Positions 1 through 11,938 of a stretch of DNA of 64,000 bases are shown here, piece by piece. A model generated the notes under the pieces. That model had not been told where the DNA came from and did not search any database. It saw nothing but the letters and a program-made list of their open reading frames with translations. This stretch comes from Nageia nagi. Lineage: Eukaryota > Pinophyta. How positions within the stretch are numbered: position 1 is the stretch's first letter; every line of letters begins with the position of its first letter. The stretch is taken from the NCBI GenBank assembly GCA_050084985.1, contig JBITNC010000002.1, forward strand, positions 37,882,001 through 37,946,000, written 5' to 3'. The position numbers and the translations under genes are program-made.

Positions 1-301
1 AGGATGAATTTTATGTTGTTGAAGATAGAAATACACCTTTTCTTTATTCTTGTAAATACTTCAAGATCCAATTTAAAGATCAAATCTCTTTTCAAACTGG
101 ATATACCATCATATTGAGGTGAACCACTGTAAATTTGCATGTTAATTATGTACATGTAATTTCTCTTATTATTATTTCATTTTTAATTGATACTACATCA
201 AATAATTTTATAATAAATAAAAGATTAAATTGTTAATAATGATTTAAATTTGTATTTGATGATCCTAGTAAGACATAGGCTTCAAGTGATTGTAGATCAT
301 G
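1..301 (+). repeat. 3' end of the 5' LTR of element E
   Basis: Alignable by eye with 8525-8822: both carry GTTGAAGATA, a run similar to TCTCTTTTCAAA, TTGAGGT and AACCA in the same order. The LTR is proposed to end just before the PBS-like site at 302. The end is eroded, so the last base is uncertain by a few positions. Confidence 0.6.
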
Positions 302-313
302 TGATATTAGAGT
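302..313 (+). other. Primer-binding site of element E (initiator-Met tRNA type, eroded)
   Basis: TGATATTAGAGT resembles the plant initiator-Met tRNA primer site TGGTATCAGAGC with three changes, all G-to-A or C-to-T. It lies directly after the LTR end and before gag, as expected. Confidence 0.5.
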
Positions 314-624
314 GCTAGGTTGGTGTTTGTTTGAGGCTTATTTGTGTAGGGTAGAATATATAAAAGAACTAAGTTATTTCTATTAATCCAAAATTTGGAA
401 GAAGGAAAAGAAATACTTTCATGGAAAGAGAAGAGGCAAAATAATCAAGACCAATAATGTATGATGAATATTTTGAAAGGAGATTCATTGTGATGGAGAA
501 AAATATGGATCAACTCATGGATATGATGCTTAGAAGATAGTAAAACAAATAAAGAGCAAAGACCATCTATGAATGAGGAAATAAGTTCAGATAATGTTGG
601 TCCTTATTTAGTCTCTTCTTTAGT

Positions 625-1480
625 TCCTTTTAGGCCAAGGTAGAAATCCCTACATTTAAAGGAGAAGTTGATGTTAAAAAGCTAAATAATTAGCTAAAAA
701 AACTAGAGGTATATTTCCAAATACAAGGTGTTGTTAATGAAGAATAAAATGACATGCTTTAATTTGTTGGGAAATCCATATGAAAGCTCTTAAATATGAT
801 AACCAATGATATATTTCTTCATGGGAGGAATTCAAGAATTTACTTAGAGGGAAATTATATCATTTAGGCCATCAAATAAATGACTCATGAAAGAGAAATT
901 ATTTTATATAATAAAGAGGATAATTTTTGTAAGATTATATAATATAGTTTAGTGAACAAGCTACCTTGCTTGGAATATCTCTTAAAAATACACAAGTCTT
1001 GATGAAGTATGTTGGAGGATTACATAGTCACTTGAGAAGGAATATGATATTGTTTAATCCCTAAAATCTTCATCAAGTGAGTGTGTAATCTCAATATTTG
1101 GAAAAAATGGGAAATATAGGCAATATTTTGATAAATCCAATAAAAATTAGAATAAAAATAACAAGAGAATGGAAAATATCATGACAAAGGTAAGGGAAAG
1201 CAATAAGATAATATGACCATTAACACCACAAAGAAACAAGGTGATAAAATGCATTTTTCACATTATGACAAGGATGGTCATGTAGATGATAAGTGTTGGA
1301 AGCTTCATTTAGAATTGTATCCCTAAAATAAGAAGAAGAACCATGAAAAGAATAATGTTATGATTATCAAGAGTGAGGATGATAAGGATAGTTCTACTAT
1401 AGATGAGAAACTCATTTGTGTTGTAGTTCAAACAATTGGGGAATTAAAGGATGTAGAGGAGAAGAAGAAATAATTATTGA
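625..1480 (+). pseudogene. Element E gag (capsid and degraded zinc knuckle)
   Basis: Gag forms the particle that packages element RNA in the cytoplasm. The start of the capsid reads VEIPTFKGEVDVKKLNN, then a TAG where relatives have Trp, then LKKLEVYFQIQGV (about 640-735). The zinc knuckle lies at 1250-1330 and reads HFSHYDKDGHVDDKCWKLH. Its first cysteines are lost, while the GH and the final CW survive. Many stops and several frame changes lie between. It follows the LTR and PBS and precedes the protease remnant. Identification rests on the capsid start and the knuckle. No functional product is possible. Confidence 0.7.
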
Positions 1481-4400
1481 GAGCTTAGTGAGCAATTTGA
1501 TATTGAATACCTACAACCATCCTCATTCATATCCTTTGGGATGGGTGTACAATGATGCCAAGTTATAAGTCACTAAGAAATGTAAGTTGAAGTTTGATAT
1601 TAATGAAAAATTTATTGATGTGATACATTTGAATATATGTGGTATTATATTTGGTAATCCTTTGGATAAAGACTCCACTTACTTTAAAAGGAAGAATCAA
1701 TATAAGCTAATCAAATATGAAATATCCTATAGTATTTATACCCATCAAAGTAAAAAATTAATTCCATTAGTAATAGTCAACCAAGTGAAATATTTGATTA
1801 ATGTAAGTAATAAATTTATCCTATTGATGCTTGACCTTATAATAATAACTTTGCAAGCTAGATAATGTCAATTATGCACTCTACAACATCTACTCCATTG
1901 ATGCCATTAAGTTAGGATGATTAGGTAAAAATGCTTATTTAGGAGTTTTAGGAGGTGTCCGCTAAACCCAAAGGACTTCTACCAAAATTATGAATCCAAA
2001 ATGAGTTTCAATTATTACTTGATTCACCTATTCAAATGTAGGAGTCTATAGATAATCAATTTTGGAGTATGAAGAGTCAAGAGTCAAATTTAGGAACTAG
2101 TGGATCAAGGTGTGATTAGACCAAGCATAAGATAATAATTAAATTTTCTTATTTTGGTAACTAAGTAGGATGGATATCGAAGAATTCTTGTTGATTATAG
2201 GCAATTAAATAGTATCATAATTAAAAATTTCTATCCATTTCCTTAGATATATGATCTTATAGATTAATTACAAGGGGCAAGGTACTTTTCCAAGTTGAAC
2301 TTGAGGAGTGGATATCATCAATTATGAATCAAAGAGGAGGATATCTGGAAGACTAACTTCAAGATAAAATAAGGCCTATACGAGTGGTTTGTTTTTACAT
2401 TGGGTTTGTGTAATGTACCAATATTATTTATGAGGATAATGAATGAAGTTTTTCAATAATTTATTGATTTATTTTGTTGTTATTTAATTAGATTATATTC
2501 TTATGTATAGTAAACTTGGTAAAATCATTTACTACATCTTAAAAACATACTTAAAACTTTACAAAAGCAAAATTTATTGTTGAAAATAAGTAAATGTGAG
2601 TTTGTTAAGCAATCTTTGGTGTACTTAGGACATGTTATTGGTGAAGGACAATTAGGACTTGATTATAAAAAAGTTAAAGCCATTATGGAGTGGTCAAGAC
2701 CAAGCAATGTGACTAAAGCAAGAAGTTTCTAAGGGGATTTTCAATACCTTAGGAAGTTTATTTTTCACTTTTCAAATATTACTTCTCCATCACATGATAT
2801 TACAAGAAAGAGAAAAAGTCTTTAATAGGGAAAGAAGCAGCAAATATCTTTTGACTTGTTAAAATAAAAGAACGTAAATGTTCCAATTTTAACACTCCCT
2901 AGTTTGCAGTAGCCTTTTGAAATTTAAATTGATCCAAGTGAGTATTCCATAGGTGCAATTTTAATGTAATGAAGAAAAACTATTTGTTATCATTCTGACA
3001 AGTTCAATAGGGCAATTTTGAATTATCCTACATATGCTAAAGTCTTCTTCAATTGGTTCAAGTGATGAAGAAGTGGAAGAATAATTTTATGGTCAAGGAA
3101 ATAATTATCCATATTGATCATCAACCATTACAATATCTACAGACTCAATCAAAGTTTTAACAAATGATACATTAAATATGATTGGATTTTCTACAATAGT
3201 TCCATTTGATTATCAAGTATAATAAAGGTAATTTAAATAAAATTTCTAACATGCTTTATAAACCTCCAATAATAGTAATAAAAATGGTGATGGCCTACTC
3301 TACACATGTTACAATGCCAACACCATTCCAGTAGATAAGTTTGCCTTCTATGATAGTCATGAACTTTTATCCATTCATCCATAAGGTTTATCATGAGGCA
3401 TACTTGCAAGATTCAAATTTTAAGGAGGTTTATAAAAAGCTAAAAGAATTTTTCAAACCAAATTATGAAGAATGAATGATTATCATCTCAAGGATGGACT
3501 TCTTTTAAGTTTAATACTTTATGTATTCTTGAAGGAGAGAGAATTTGATTCATTAGAGAGGTATCTACACCCATAATTGATGGAAGTTTAAGATTTGGGA
3601 AAATAATTGATAATTTGAAAAGGTATATGTATTGACCTAAAATGCAAGAACAAGTTACAAAGTACTTTAGAGTATGTCTGATGTGTTGTATTAGAAAACC
3701 TAGAAATAGGAAATAAGGTTTGTATAATATACCACTTCTAGTTCTAAATCGCCCTTAGGAGATTATTTCCATGGAATTTATAGGTGGGTTTCCTATATTA
3801 TATAAAGGACATGATTATTTATTTATATTAGTAGATAGATTTAGCAAGATGTGTGTTTAATCCCTTGTAATAAAACCATTACAGGCCAAGAGGAAACAAA
3901 CCTTTTCTTTTCTAATGTTTGGGTTCATTTTGGTTTGCCTTCTTATATTATTTTTGATAAATATTCTATTATTGGGATAATTTTGGACTTTTTTGTAGGA
4001 GAATATTTATACAAGGTCAAAAATGAGTACTACTTTTCATTCTCAAACTTATGGACAAATTGAGATAGTGATTAGGACAATAGTTTGGCTCTTGAGAGGG
4101 TATTACAATAAGCATTCAAAGACTTGGGATGGGCTTCTTACCTATATTCAACACTCCTAAAAAAGGGTGGTTCATACCTCAACAAATAAAACTCCATTTT
4201 AAACATGTTTGTGGTACCTTATGCCATCATCTTTTGACTATATTTTTGGGTAGCAAAGGGATAAAGATAATTTAATTTTGAAGGAAGAATAGCAAGATAA
4301 AATTTCATTGATAATATTAGATAAATAAATTTGAAAGTATAATAACAATTGAAAGATATATAATCTAAATACAAGTTAAGGCATGTAAAATAGAGATTTG

Positions 4401-4845
4401 ACCATAAATTCTAAGTGGAAGATAAAATTTGATTATATCTCAACAAGAAGAGGTTACAAGAACCTGCTAAGAAGTTGAAAACTCTTAGATATAGACCATT
4501 TGAAATTGTTGAGAAAGTGAGTGAGAATGCATTTAGATTGAATCTACCTATTTATATAAATATCTATTTAGTTTTAATATGAACTTAAAGTCATTTGATC
4601 CACCCATGATAATTGAATAGGAAGAAGACATGGGATAAGTTTTTTCATAAATTGATGAATTGTCCCAAAATATTATGAATGCACTTGGGAAGACTCATTT
4701 TTTCAAAATAAGGTTCATAGTGGAAGGAGGAGACAATAAGAAATCCAATTCATTGAAGATAAAGTATGGTATGACAAGAGGTAAGGGAATCATTTCATCA
4801 TTTATTAAAAAGAGATATTTTTGGGATCAAAAGACTCTACATTGA
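1481..4845 (+). pseudogene. Element E pol: protease tail, reverse transcriptase, RNase H, integrase
   Basis: Pol copies the element RNA into DNA and integrates it. A 92-codon open stretch at 1587-1865 holds the post-protease segment (NICGIIFGNPL, then KRKNQYKLIK). RT lies at about 2090-2600, with DYRQLNSI, KLNLRSGYHQL and a ruined active-site box. RNase H lies at about 2880-3300 (IDPSEYSIGAILM). The integrase zinc region is at about 3610-3700 (YWPKMQEQV, CLMCC) and its catalytic start at about 3765 (MEFIGGFPILYKGHDYLFILVDRFSKM). The C-terminal region at 4440-4560 reads LRYRPFEIVEKVSENAFRLN. Stops and frameshifts occur every few dozen codons. A further piece, 4660-4845, leads to the PPT. The domain order marks Ty3/gypsy. 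Confidence 0.8.
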
Positions 4846-4850
4846 GGAGG
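4838..4850 (+). other. Polypurine tract of element E and start of its 3' LTR
   Basis: ATTGAGGAGG, followed by TGTGATCC at 4851, has the form of a purine tract abutting an LTR that starts with TG. It comes directly after the end of pol. Confidence 0.55.
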
Positions 4851-5987
4851 TGTGATCCAAATGGATCAGTTTGGAGATCAAATATCTATAAGTAGAGATT
4901 ATTACACTAGAGATCTTCTTATTGAGAATCTGATATAGTCCATTGATATGGTGATATGGGTTTATGGTAAGGACAACATCGATGTCACACCTATAGAAAT
5001 CTCCACTTCGTTGATGCCATTGGATTGAAATTTGTGAAGCAAGAAGTTGAAGTGGTTCAAGTCATATTAGATCATTGGTGGAGCTTGTATAGTTAGTTTG
5101 TAGAGAAGAGGCATTGATTCAAAGAAATATCCTTATATAAAATTCATTATAGAGTTTGAATTTGGTTTAACTTGTTAAAGATGTTGTTAAGCTCTTATTC
5201 ATGTCATAGAAAATTTTAAAAGAGACCCCCAAATTTTTATTATAAATTCCAAGACAATCTTTGTGAAACATATTTAGAATATGGGGTGATACTTAGCAAA
5301 TCATGTTTATTTTTTGGCTATTAAATTTATGAAAGTACTAAAACTTTGAAATATGATGCTAAAAAATTATTAACGATGATAAAAAAATAACCAATGGATC
5401 AACAATTTTTTTGACATAAAGACAAAGAATAAATGATGGATCAAAAATATTTTGATGTGACAACAATGAATATTATACATAACGATAAAGTTTATTAGAT
5501 GTATTGACAAGATATTTTTGACATGACTATAATGAATGTTAGGCATCTCAAATATAATATTTATTGTATTTTGGTTTAACAAAAACCTTTTTCATAATAA
5601 TCTTTACATAGTTTTATATGCATTAAATATGAAATTATCATTTAAAAATCATATCAAAAGAAAAATAATAAAAAATATTAAATTCATATGATATAACAAT
5701 GTGCGATGCATGACCTTTGACATAAAGTGACAAAACATATAACATATTTAAACATGAATAAGAAGATACAATAATAGTTGCTACTAAAACACCTAATCTT
5801 ATTTATTGATTGATTGAAAACTACTTATGTATGAATATTATAATTTTATAAATGTATGAATGAATTTTCACACTTAATTAATATATGAATATTATAAATT
5901 TTTAATTTAATAGAATATTATATTTTATATTTGAAATTGCTTATAAGAAATATATATTTAACCTAAATAATTGTAATAAAAACACAT

Positions 5988-6192
5988 TCAATGAGATTGA
6001 GAGCATGGATGAAGAGTGATAAGCAATCTGTTGTGCAAGCTGTAAGTGATGTGTAATTTTGGGCAAGGAGCCACATCCTCCACTAGCTTCACTCTATATT
6101 GATAAATAAGAGAGGTTTTAACACACTTCATTTGTAGATATGTAATATCATTCCCAAGGCATATTATGGTTTCTTCATTAAACACTAATATT
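5988..6192 (-). pseudogene. Cytochrome P450 haem-region exon fragment (CYP86-clan-like)
   Basis: Read on the minus strand, this is the last about 65 codons of a plant P450. The haem loop reads VFNEETIICLGND, in which ICLG holds the cysteine that ligates haem iron. Next comes ITYLQMKCVKTSLIYQYRVKL. The end reads NRLLITLHP, matching the usual C-terminal beta hairpin of plant CYP86/CYP94-type fatty-acid hydroxylases. The family pattern FxxGxRxCxG is damaged: the Gly and Arg before the Cys are lost. The tail is otherwise uninterrupted and ends in a stop at 5988. No upstream P450 exons (I-helix, ExxR) were recognised. It lies antisense inside the candidate LTR of element E. The subfamily is a guess; P450 itself is fairly secure. 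Confidence 0.62.
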
Positions 6193-6304
6193 TAAAGCAA
6201 TAAAACAAAAGGGCAAATTGAAGTCTTTTACATAAAACTTATAAACCTAGCTAAACCTCAAAAGTATTAGTAATTAATTTGTAATATGGTGAAGAAATTA
6301 TGAC

Positions 6305-7105
6305 TTATGTAGGGTTTTGAGTATGTGTGGGATAATGGCTATTAATGAAGATGTTGATGAGTTGCATTGAACCTACTCCCACCATAATATATCTCCCTTT
6401 TGTAACAATGTTTCCAACTAGCACATGAATAACATGAATCTGGTTCTCTATTTTAGGAGAAAACATGAAACTCATTGAATCAACAATTTTGTAGCTCATT
6501 TGGTACCATATAGACACCACCATCATGCCCACTTCCATATTCACCATACAATAGGGTTCTAGAAATAGAGGATCTCCACTACATTCAATCTATTCATGTC
6601 AATGATTGTCCTATAGGTTTTTTTAATCCAATAGCCTAAAATTTTCATTTTTTTTTAAATCATAAAATTCAAAACTAATATTGTATACAGATACCCAAGT
6701 TTTTCAAATCAAAATATTTTTTTCTCATTCTAATTCCTAATCCTTAAAAGGAAAGGAGAAATATGTGCAATTCAATTCATCTATTGATGTCTACAATATA
6801 ATTCGATACCATTTCAAAATAATTAGGTCCCTTAAGAATGAATCTAAAAAAAGAAATCAATTAATTACCTTCATGCATTGTAAATGGTGAAATAAAAAAA
6901 TGTAACTAACTTGCAAATCATCAGGTGAAAACTCAACACATGTGACAATAGTCAACAAATAATAATCATGAACTACACAAAGATAGGTATTGTTAGATTT
7001 GTAGTCATCCCAACATTTTAGGCTATGGATGATTGGATCTAGCATAGGATTTTCATGGTTGTTATTCATATTCAAAACAATAATAATATTGGATAGAATG
7101 ACCAA
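6305..7105 (-). pseudogene. Unidentified antisense open stretches upstream of the P450 fragment
   Basis: Two minus-strand stretches read like real protein but I do not recognise them. The first (7105-6903) contains CWDDYKSNNTYLCVVHDY and then TCVEFSPDDLQ. It runs into GTTAGT, a plausible splice donor. The second (about 6600-6305) contains VSIWYQMSYKIVDS and NIVTKGRYIMVGVG. They lie upstream of the P450 fragment on the same strand and could be exons of the same captured gene or of a different one. Neither matches the P450 motifs I know. They may be non-coding; composition alone does not settle it. Confidence 0.25.
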
Positions 7106-7480
7106 TATTATTTAATAGAATGACCAATATTATTTGATCGAATGATTATCATGGTTGGCGCTCTTCTTCATATTTGACAAAATAACAATATTATATGGAA
7201 TAACCAATATTATTCGATAGAATGACCAATATTATTTGATAGAACAATTTTAATGGTTGGCACTCTTCTTCATATTCAAAATAACAATAATATTGGATGA
7301 AACAACCAATATTATTTGATGGAATGATCAATATTATTTGATGGAATGATTGTCATGGTTGACACTCTTTTTCATATTTGAAACAACAACAATATTAGAT
7401 GGAATAAATAATAGTATTTGATGAGATAACCAGTATTATTTGACAAAATAATCAATATTTTTGGATAGAATAACCAATAT
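7090..7480. repeat. Minisatellite: about 103-bp higher-order units built from about 20-bp subunits
   Basis: The subunit GAATGACCAATATTATTTGA recurs with changes. A marker similar to CACTCTTCTTCATATTTGA comes at about 7158, 7261 and 7363, giving a repeat length near 103 bp over three to four units. Confidence 0.8.
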
Positions 7481-8105
7481 TTTTGGATGGAATAATCATT
7501 ATTTTTGGATGGAATGACCAATATTTTTGAATGAGATAATAAATAAAAATGGATGGAAGGACTAAGATACTTTGACGTAATGATAACCAAGTTTGGATGA
7601 AATGATAAATTATTTAGATGGGTCAATAAATGAAAATGAACAAAATGACTAATATAGTTTATGTGATGGAAGTATGGTAGTGAAATCGACCGTCTTTATA
7701 AACATACCTAATGACAATAAAACTTGGATGACTCCTCAAAAAATTTATGAATTTTGGATCTTCTCAACTTTTCCAAAACAAATACACCATATATATATAT
7801 ATTATATATTTGGATGGAATAATCAATATTTTTGGATGGAATGACCAATTTTTTTGGATGAGATAATAAATAAAAAAGGATGGAATGACTAAGATACTTT
7901 GACGTAATGATAACCAAGTTTGTATGAAATGATAAATTATTTAGATGGGTCAATAAAGGAAAATGAACAAAATTACTAATATAGTTTATGTGATGGAAGT
8001 ATGGTAGTGAAATTGAGCATGTTTATAAACATAATTAATGACAATAAAACTTGGATGACTCCTCAAAAAATTTATGAATTCTAGATCTTCTCAACTTTTC
8101 CAAAA
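7470..8105. repeat. Direct tandem duplication, unit 327 bp
   Basis: The segment around 7551 (GGATGGAAGGACTAAGATAC) recurs at 7878 (GGATGGAATGACTAAGATAC). The similarity continues through AACTTGGATGACTCCTCAAA to TCTTCTCAACTTTTCCAAAA in both copies. A short AT run separates them at about 7788-7808. Copies are similar but not identical. Confidence 0.85.
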
Positions 8106-8206
8106 TAAATACATACATATACATATACATACATACATATATATATATATATAATACATACATACATACATATATATATATATAATATATATATATATAT
8201 ATAGGC
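8106..8206. repeat. ACAT / AT microsatellite
   Basis: Mixed (ACAT)n and (AT)n runs sit directly at the end of the second 327-bp copy. Confidence 0.95.
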
Positions 8207-8822
8207 CTATAATGTTGGATTAGTTTTTATTTTATAATTTCAAGGCTATATCAGCCAAAAACTATTTCTAAATAAAGGCTATATATTTAAAATATCAAAA
8301 AATTAAAATAATGGTTCGGTTATTCTACCTAGAAAATAAAAATTAATATTAAATTAGGAGAATAATGTTGACCCTAGGACCCACCAAAATAGAAAAATTC
8401 AAAATTTGAAATCAGGATTATAGCCATTTGGCTATAGGATTGCTGCTAACATTTTCCCTAGTTGATGCTTGAGATAATCTAGAGACTAATAAAGTGGGTT
8501 GAGAAATATTTATAAATAGTAGTAGGATATATTTGATTTTGTTGAAGATAATATTGCACCTCTCTTTGTTGTTATAAATGTTTCATTTAGCCAATTCAAA
8601 TATCAATTCTCTTTTCAAAGTGGATGTAGCCTTACATTGAGGTAAACCATTATAAATTTTTGGGTCAATTTTTTATGTTCAATTTCTCTTACTGTTATTT
8701 TATTCTTAATTAATATTGCATCACATAATTTTCTAAGACATATAAGAATAAAATATTCATAATTATTTAAATATTTATTTGTGTATATTATTAAGTAATA
8801 AGTTTTTGATGATTACATATCA

Positions 8823-10600
8823 CCAAATAAATATATGTTGACCACGTTTTTAATCCATTCACATGCTTACACATGCCTCTTAAGCCCCCATTGACTACCT
8901 TTTGTAAATATAAGCATGCAAAATCATACTTATTTGATGAGGTGGGTGGTCCTTATCTATGAATGGGTGTCCATCTCCTTTGAATAAATTTTGAATGAAT
9001 GCATTTTATTATATTAATGACCATGCTTCATTATTTTCCTACTTCCTCATTATCTTCTATTGATCTAGCTTGAATGTCCAAGAGAAATAAGAATGTAGTG
9101 GCCATATTGAACTAAATATTTTTTTTAAATGTCCCACCATGACCAAACATTATTCTTCTCCCAAGTGATTGTTCATGATAGTCTTTAGGGTACAATATTT
9201 GATAATTTTCTTTAGGCTTTATGTACATGAATCCATTGTAAACCTATAAAGATGAATATAAAAAATATTTTAAAATCCAAAGAAGACATATAAATCATTT
9301 AGATGATTTTTTAATAAGTATGAATATTGAAAAAATATATAGATATTTTCTTGGGTTATCATAAAGGGATTATAGAGATTCAAACCAACATCCACAATGT
9401 AGAAAAAAGGTAAAATAAAATATTTATGTTATTTTTATTTATTTCATATTTATTATTATTATTTCGCTTCTTTTTATTTATCAAATCTTAAGTGAATGAG
9501 AGATTTGATCATCCCATGAGTAATCATTAATTATATTACAAGGCAAACATATAAATAATATTACTAATACCATTTTATGAGTCTTTTATAGGTCAATATC
9601 ATCATTAATGACACCTTAAGTCCACCACCACTCTTGGAGTATAGGAATAGGACAAGAAAAGATTTCATAGGATAAGATAAGATTATATTTGAAATTAATT
9701 ATCCATTTCCTTAGAAAATAAGTGTATCAAATTGGGGATAAAGTCTTTATCTATCACTATTTGGTATTCTCCATCAAAAATTGAAAAGTTCTACCTCATC
9801 TTCTCCTCAACTCATCAGTACCTCTCTTAGAGACTAAAAATGCTCCTTTGAAGGAATAAATATATTTTAATTTATAAATTAAGTTTGTATATTACTCATT
9901 TCCTTTTCCACTCCCCTAAAATATTTTAGTAGTTCATCCTCCCTAAGGATTAGCCTAATCATATGATCAACATTTCCAATTGGATCACTCATGCATCATT
10001 GCTCTACACCATTCCTAATCAATTTCTTATTTAGGATCCCTCTCCCTTATTCCATGCTACATATTCTCTATTTATCTTATTATATAGGCCATAAAGAATA
10101 TTTACACGAATAAGGAAACAAATTTGGTTAGGTTATAGATATAATTTCTTAAGCATGACATTGATCCTCCTGGTATGCCTATTATTACCCTATTCAACTT
10201 CACCATTTATTTTTATTTTCATTTAATTATAGAACCAATAAATCATTCAACCCATCCATAAATTAAGATAACCCCATGAACTTAATATTTTTAGGACAAT
10301 CATGATTGAGCATATATTTGCTAAAGTTTATACCATAATAATAGACTTACTTCTTTCAAGATGATTGAATGAGTAAGAACACATGTTTATGAGCTAGGAT
10401 ATATTCTAGTAAGATCACCATACCACACACATGCCACATTCTAATTCTCCATACTATCATCAAGGATGTATGATCAAGATTTTTGAAGGTATATTGTTGG
10501 TTTGTATACTTTTAGAAAGGTTTCAACATAGAACCTTGATAGTCGACATACTCAAGCATCTTCTAGTGGTGGTATCATGATTGCAAGAGATAGTGATAGG
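8823..10600. other. No recognisable feature
   Basis: AT-rich DNA between element E and the LINE fragment. I see no coding pattern, repeat structure or element ends. The 5' part of the LINE might be here in unrecognisable form. Confidence 0.5.
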
Positions 10601-10629
10601 TCAATTTCATTATATGTAAGGTATTTTAT

Positions 10630-11690
10630 ATGTCATTTTCATTACAATAGGAGTGAAATCAGGTTACCCTATTTCTCCAAAAATCTTTGAGATATTCATT
10701 GATAAATTTGAATCATTCATCTATGAGCACACACACATAGAGGATGATTAGCTAATTCACCATACATTGATACTTATACTACTATTTGTTGATGATTTTA
10801 TCCTTTTGGCCTTAGCTCCCAAGGGAATACAACTTCATTTGGATGCACTTGCTATATTTTACACTTTGAGATAACTAATAATGAACCTATCCAAAACTAA
10901 GTTATGGTAGTTAATACTACCAAAAAGGTTCAATTTCCCATCTTTACTTTTATTTTTAGGGATAGGAGGTAGAGATTATCACATCTTACTTATACTTGTA
11001 AGTCCTTCAAACTAGACCCACCTTTAGGATGAAATTGGTCACTCATGATTATGAAATTGTTTATTTTCTTGAACAAAGTTATTTTAGAGCTCATCTTTAG
11101 GATGTTTTAAACAAGATGAAATTTTTTTATGCCTTTATCATACCAACTATGATATTTAGTTCAAATATCTAAGGGCCTAGTATTAGACCAATTGTATGGT
11201 GTTCCATTAAGAGGCTAAAAACCCTTTTTCTTTAATGATTCATTCAATGTAAGAGTATAATACCTCATTCCATTATCCTTTTAGAACTTAAATTTTCTCC
11301 TCTATTAACTTGAGATCATATTTAAGATCATAACCTATCTTGATAGGATCCATTCTATGGGGAAATAACCATCTTAGAAGTAGAAAATACCTATATTTGG
11401 ATCTATGCTCCTTGATGAACTTGGATTTAAGTCCTTGAGGGTGGGGATAAGAGAAGTTGGTATTCAAAGGTATTAATACTATTATCTAAGATTCATAATC
11501 ATCTAAAAATAATCCTCCCTTTCTCTTTAGGATCCCTTTATTACCCCTTACCTCAATCTAAGAGGAGAAAATACTCCATTATATTCAAAATGACATTAAT
11601 ATCTAGGATCATGGATCTCTCCTACCCTCTCTCTCCCCTAAGCTATTTTTATACAATGATCATATTTTGTATATTCAAGAGGCACTGCTA
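10630..11690 (+). pseudogene. LINE (non-LTR) ORF2 fragment: reverse transcriptase C-terminal half
   Basis: Non-LTR retrotransposon RT primes DNA synthesis on nicked target DNA. At 10650-10720 the frame reads GVKSGYPISPKIFEIFIDKF, equivalent to the family block GV(R/K)QGxPLSPxLF. The active-site box FVDDFILLA follows at about 10785. A thumb-like region reads LHLDALAIFYTLR and then LSKTKLW (to 10910). Further downstream, remnants such as IRPIVWCSIKRLKTLFL (about 11185-11240) and IIPHSIIL (about 11260) fit the usual C-terminal part. There are stops and frameshifts throughout. The endonuclease, ORF1 and 5' end are not recognisable. No clear poly(A) tail is visible at the right end. Confidence 0.75.
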
Positions 11691-11809
11691 CTAAAAGGTA
11701 AAATCACGTTATCGCAAGCATCAGAACATAATGTATTTTTTTAAAATTTGTTTTTCATAGCATCAAATATAGCAACAAATGACATTAGAATAATTGCTAT
11801 ACATATGGG

Positions 11810-11885
11810 GTATATAAATTTTATATACACATAAGGTATATAAACTTGATATACACATGAGATATGTAAAGTTGATATATGCATG
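11810..11885. repeat. Short tandem repeat, about 26-30 bp units
   Basis: GGTATATAAATTTTATATACACATAA is followed by two or three altered copies. It lies just past the 3' end of the PPR fragment (minus strand). Confidence 0.6.
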
Positions 11886-11938
11886 AAGTTTGACAAAATT
11901 ATTTATATTAATTCATAATATCTTTCAAAATATCTATT

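Larger units (their letters stand above)
1..8822 (+). mobile_element. Element E: decayed Ty3/gypsy LTR retrotransposon, cut by the left window edge
   Basis: The order is 5' LTR tail, PBS-like site, gag, pol (protease tail, RT, RNase H, integrase), PPT, then 3' LTR, all on the plus strand. The 1-280 segment resembles about 8525-8820, which are the matching 3' ends of the two LTRs. The gene order RT, RNase H, integrase is that of Ty3/gypsy. Every domain has several stops and frameshifts, so the copy is dead. The 3' LTR would be about 4 kb, unusually long, and may include later insertions. The left end of the 5' LTR lies outside the window, so no target-site duplication can be checked. The family assignment is firmer than the right boundary. 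Confidence 0.65.
4851..8822 (+). repeat. Candidate long 3' LTR of element E (about 4 kb, composite)
   Basis: It starts TGTGATCC after the PPT. The end is set by similarity of about 8525-8820 to 1-280. Only the last 300 bp can be compared with the 5' LTR, so the middle could be real LTR or later insertions. It contains an antisense P450 fragment (5988-6192), unidentified antisense open stretches (6305-7105), a 103-bp-unit array, a 327-bp tandem duplication and AT/ACAT microsatellites. Confidence 0.4.

Noticed and set aside
7090-7480. Regular repeats considered as CRISPR-like
   Set aside because: Units are diverged, contiguous and without unique spacers; this is plant minisatellite DNA.
9600-10600. 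5' part of the LINE (endonuclease, ORF1)
   Set aside because: I could not find endonuclease motifs in any frame; only the RT and C-terminal half is supported.
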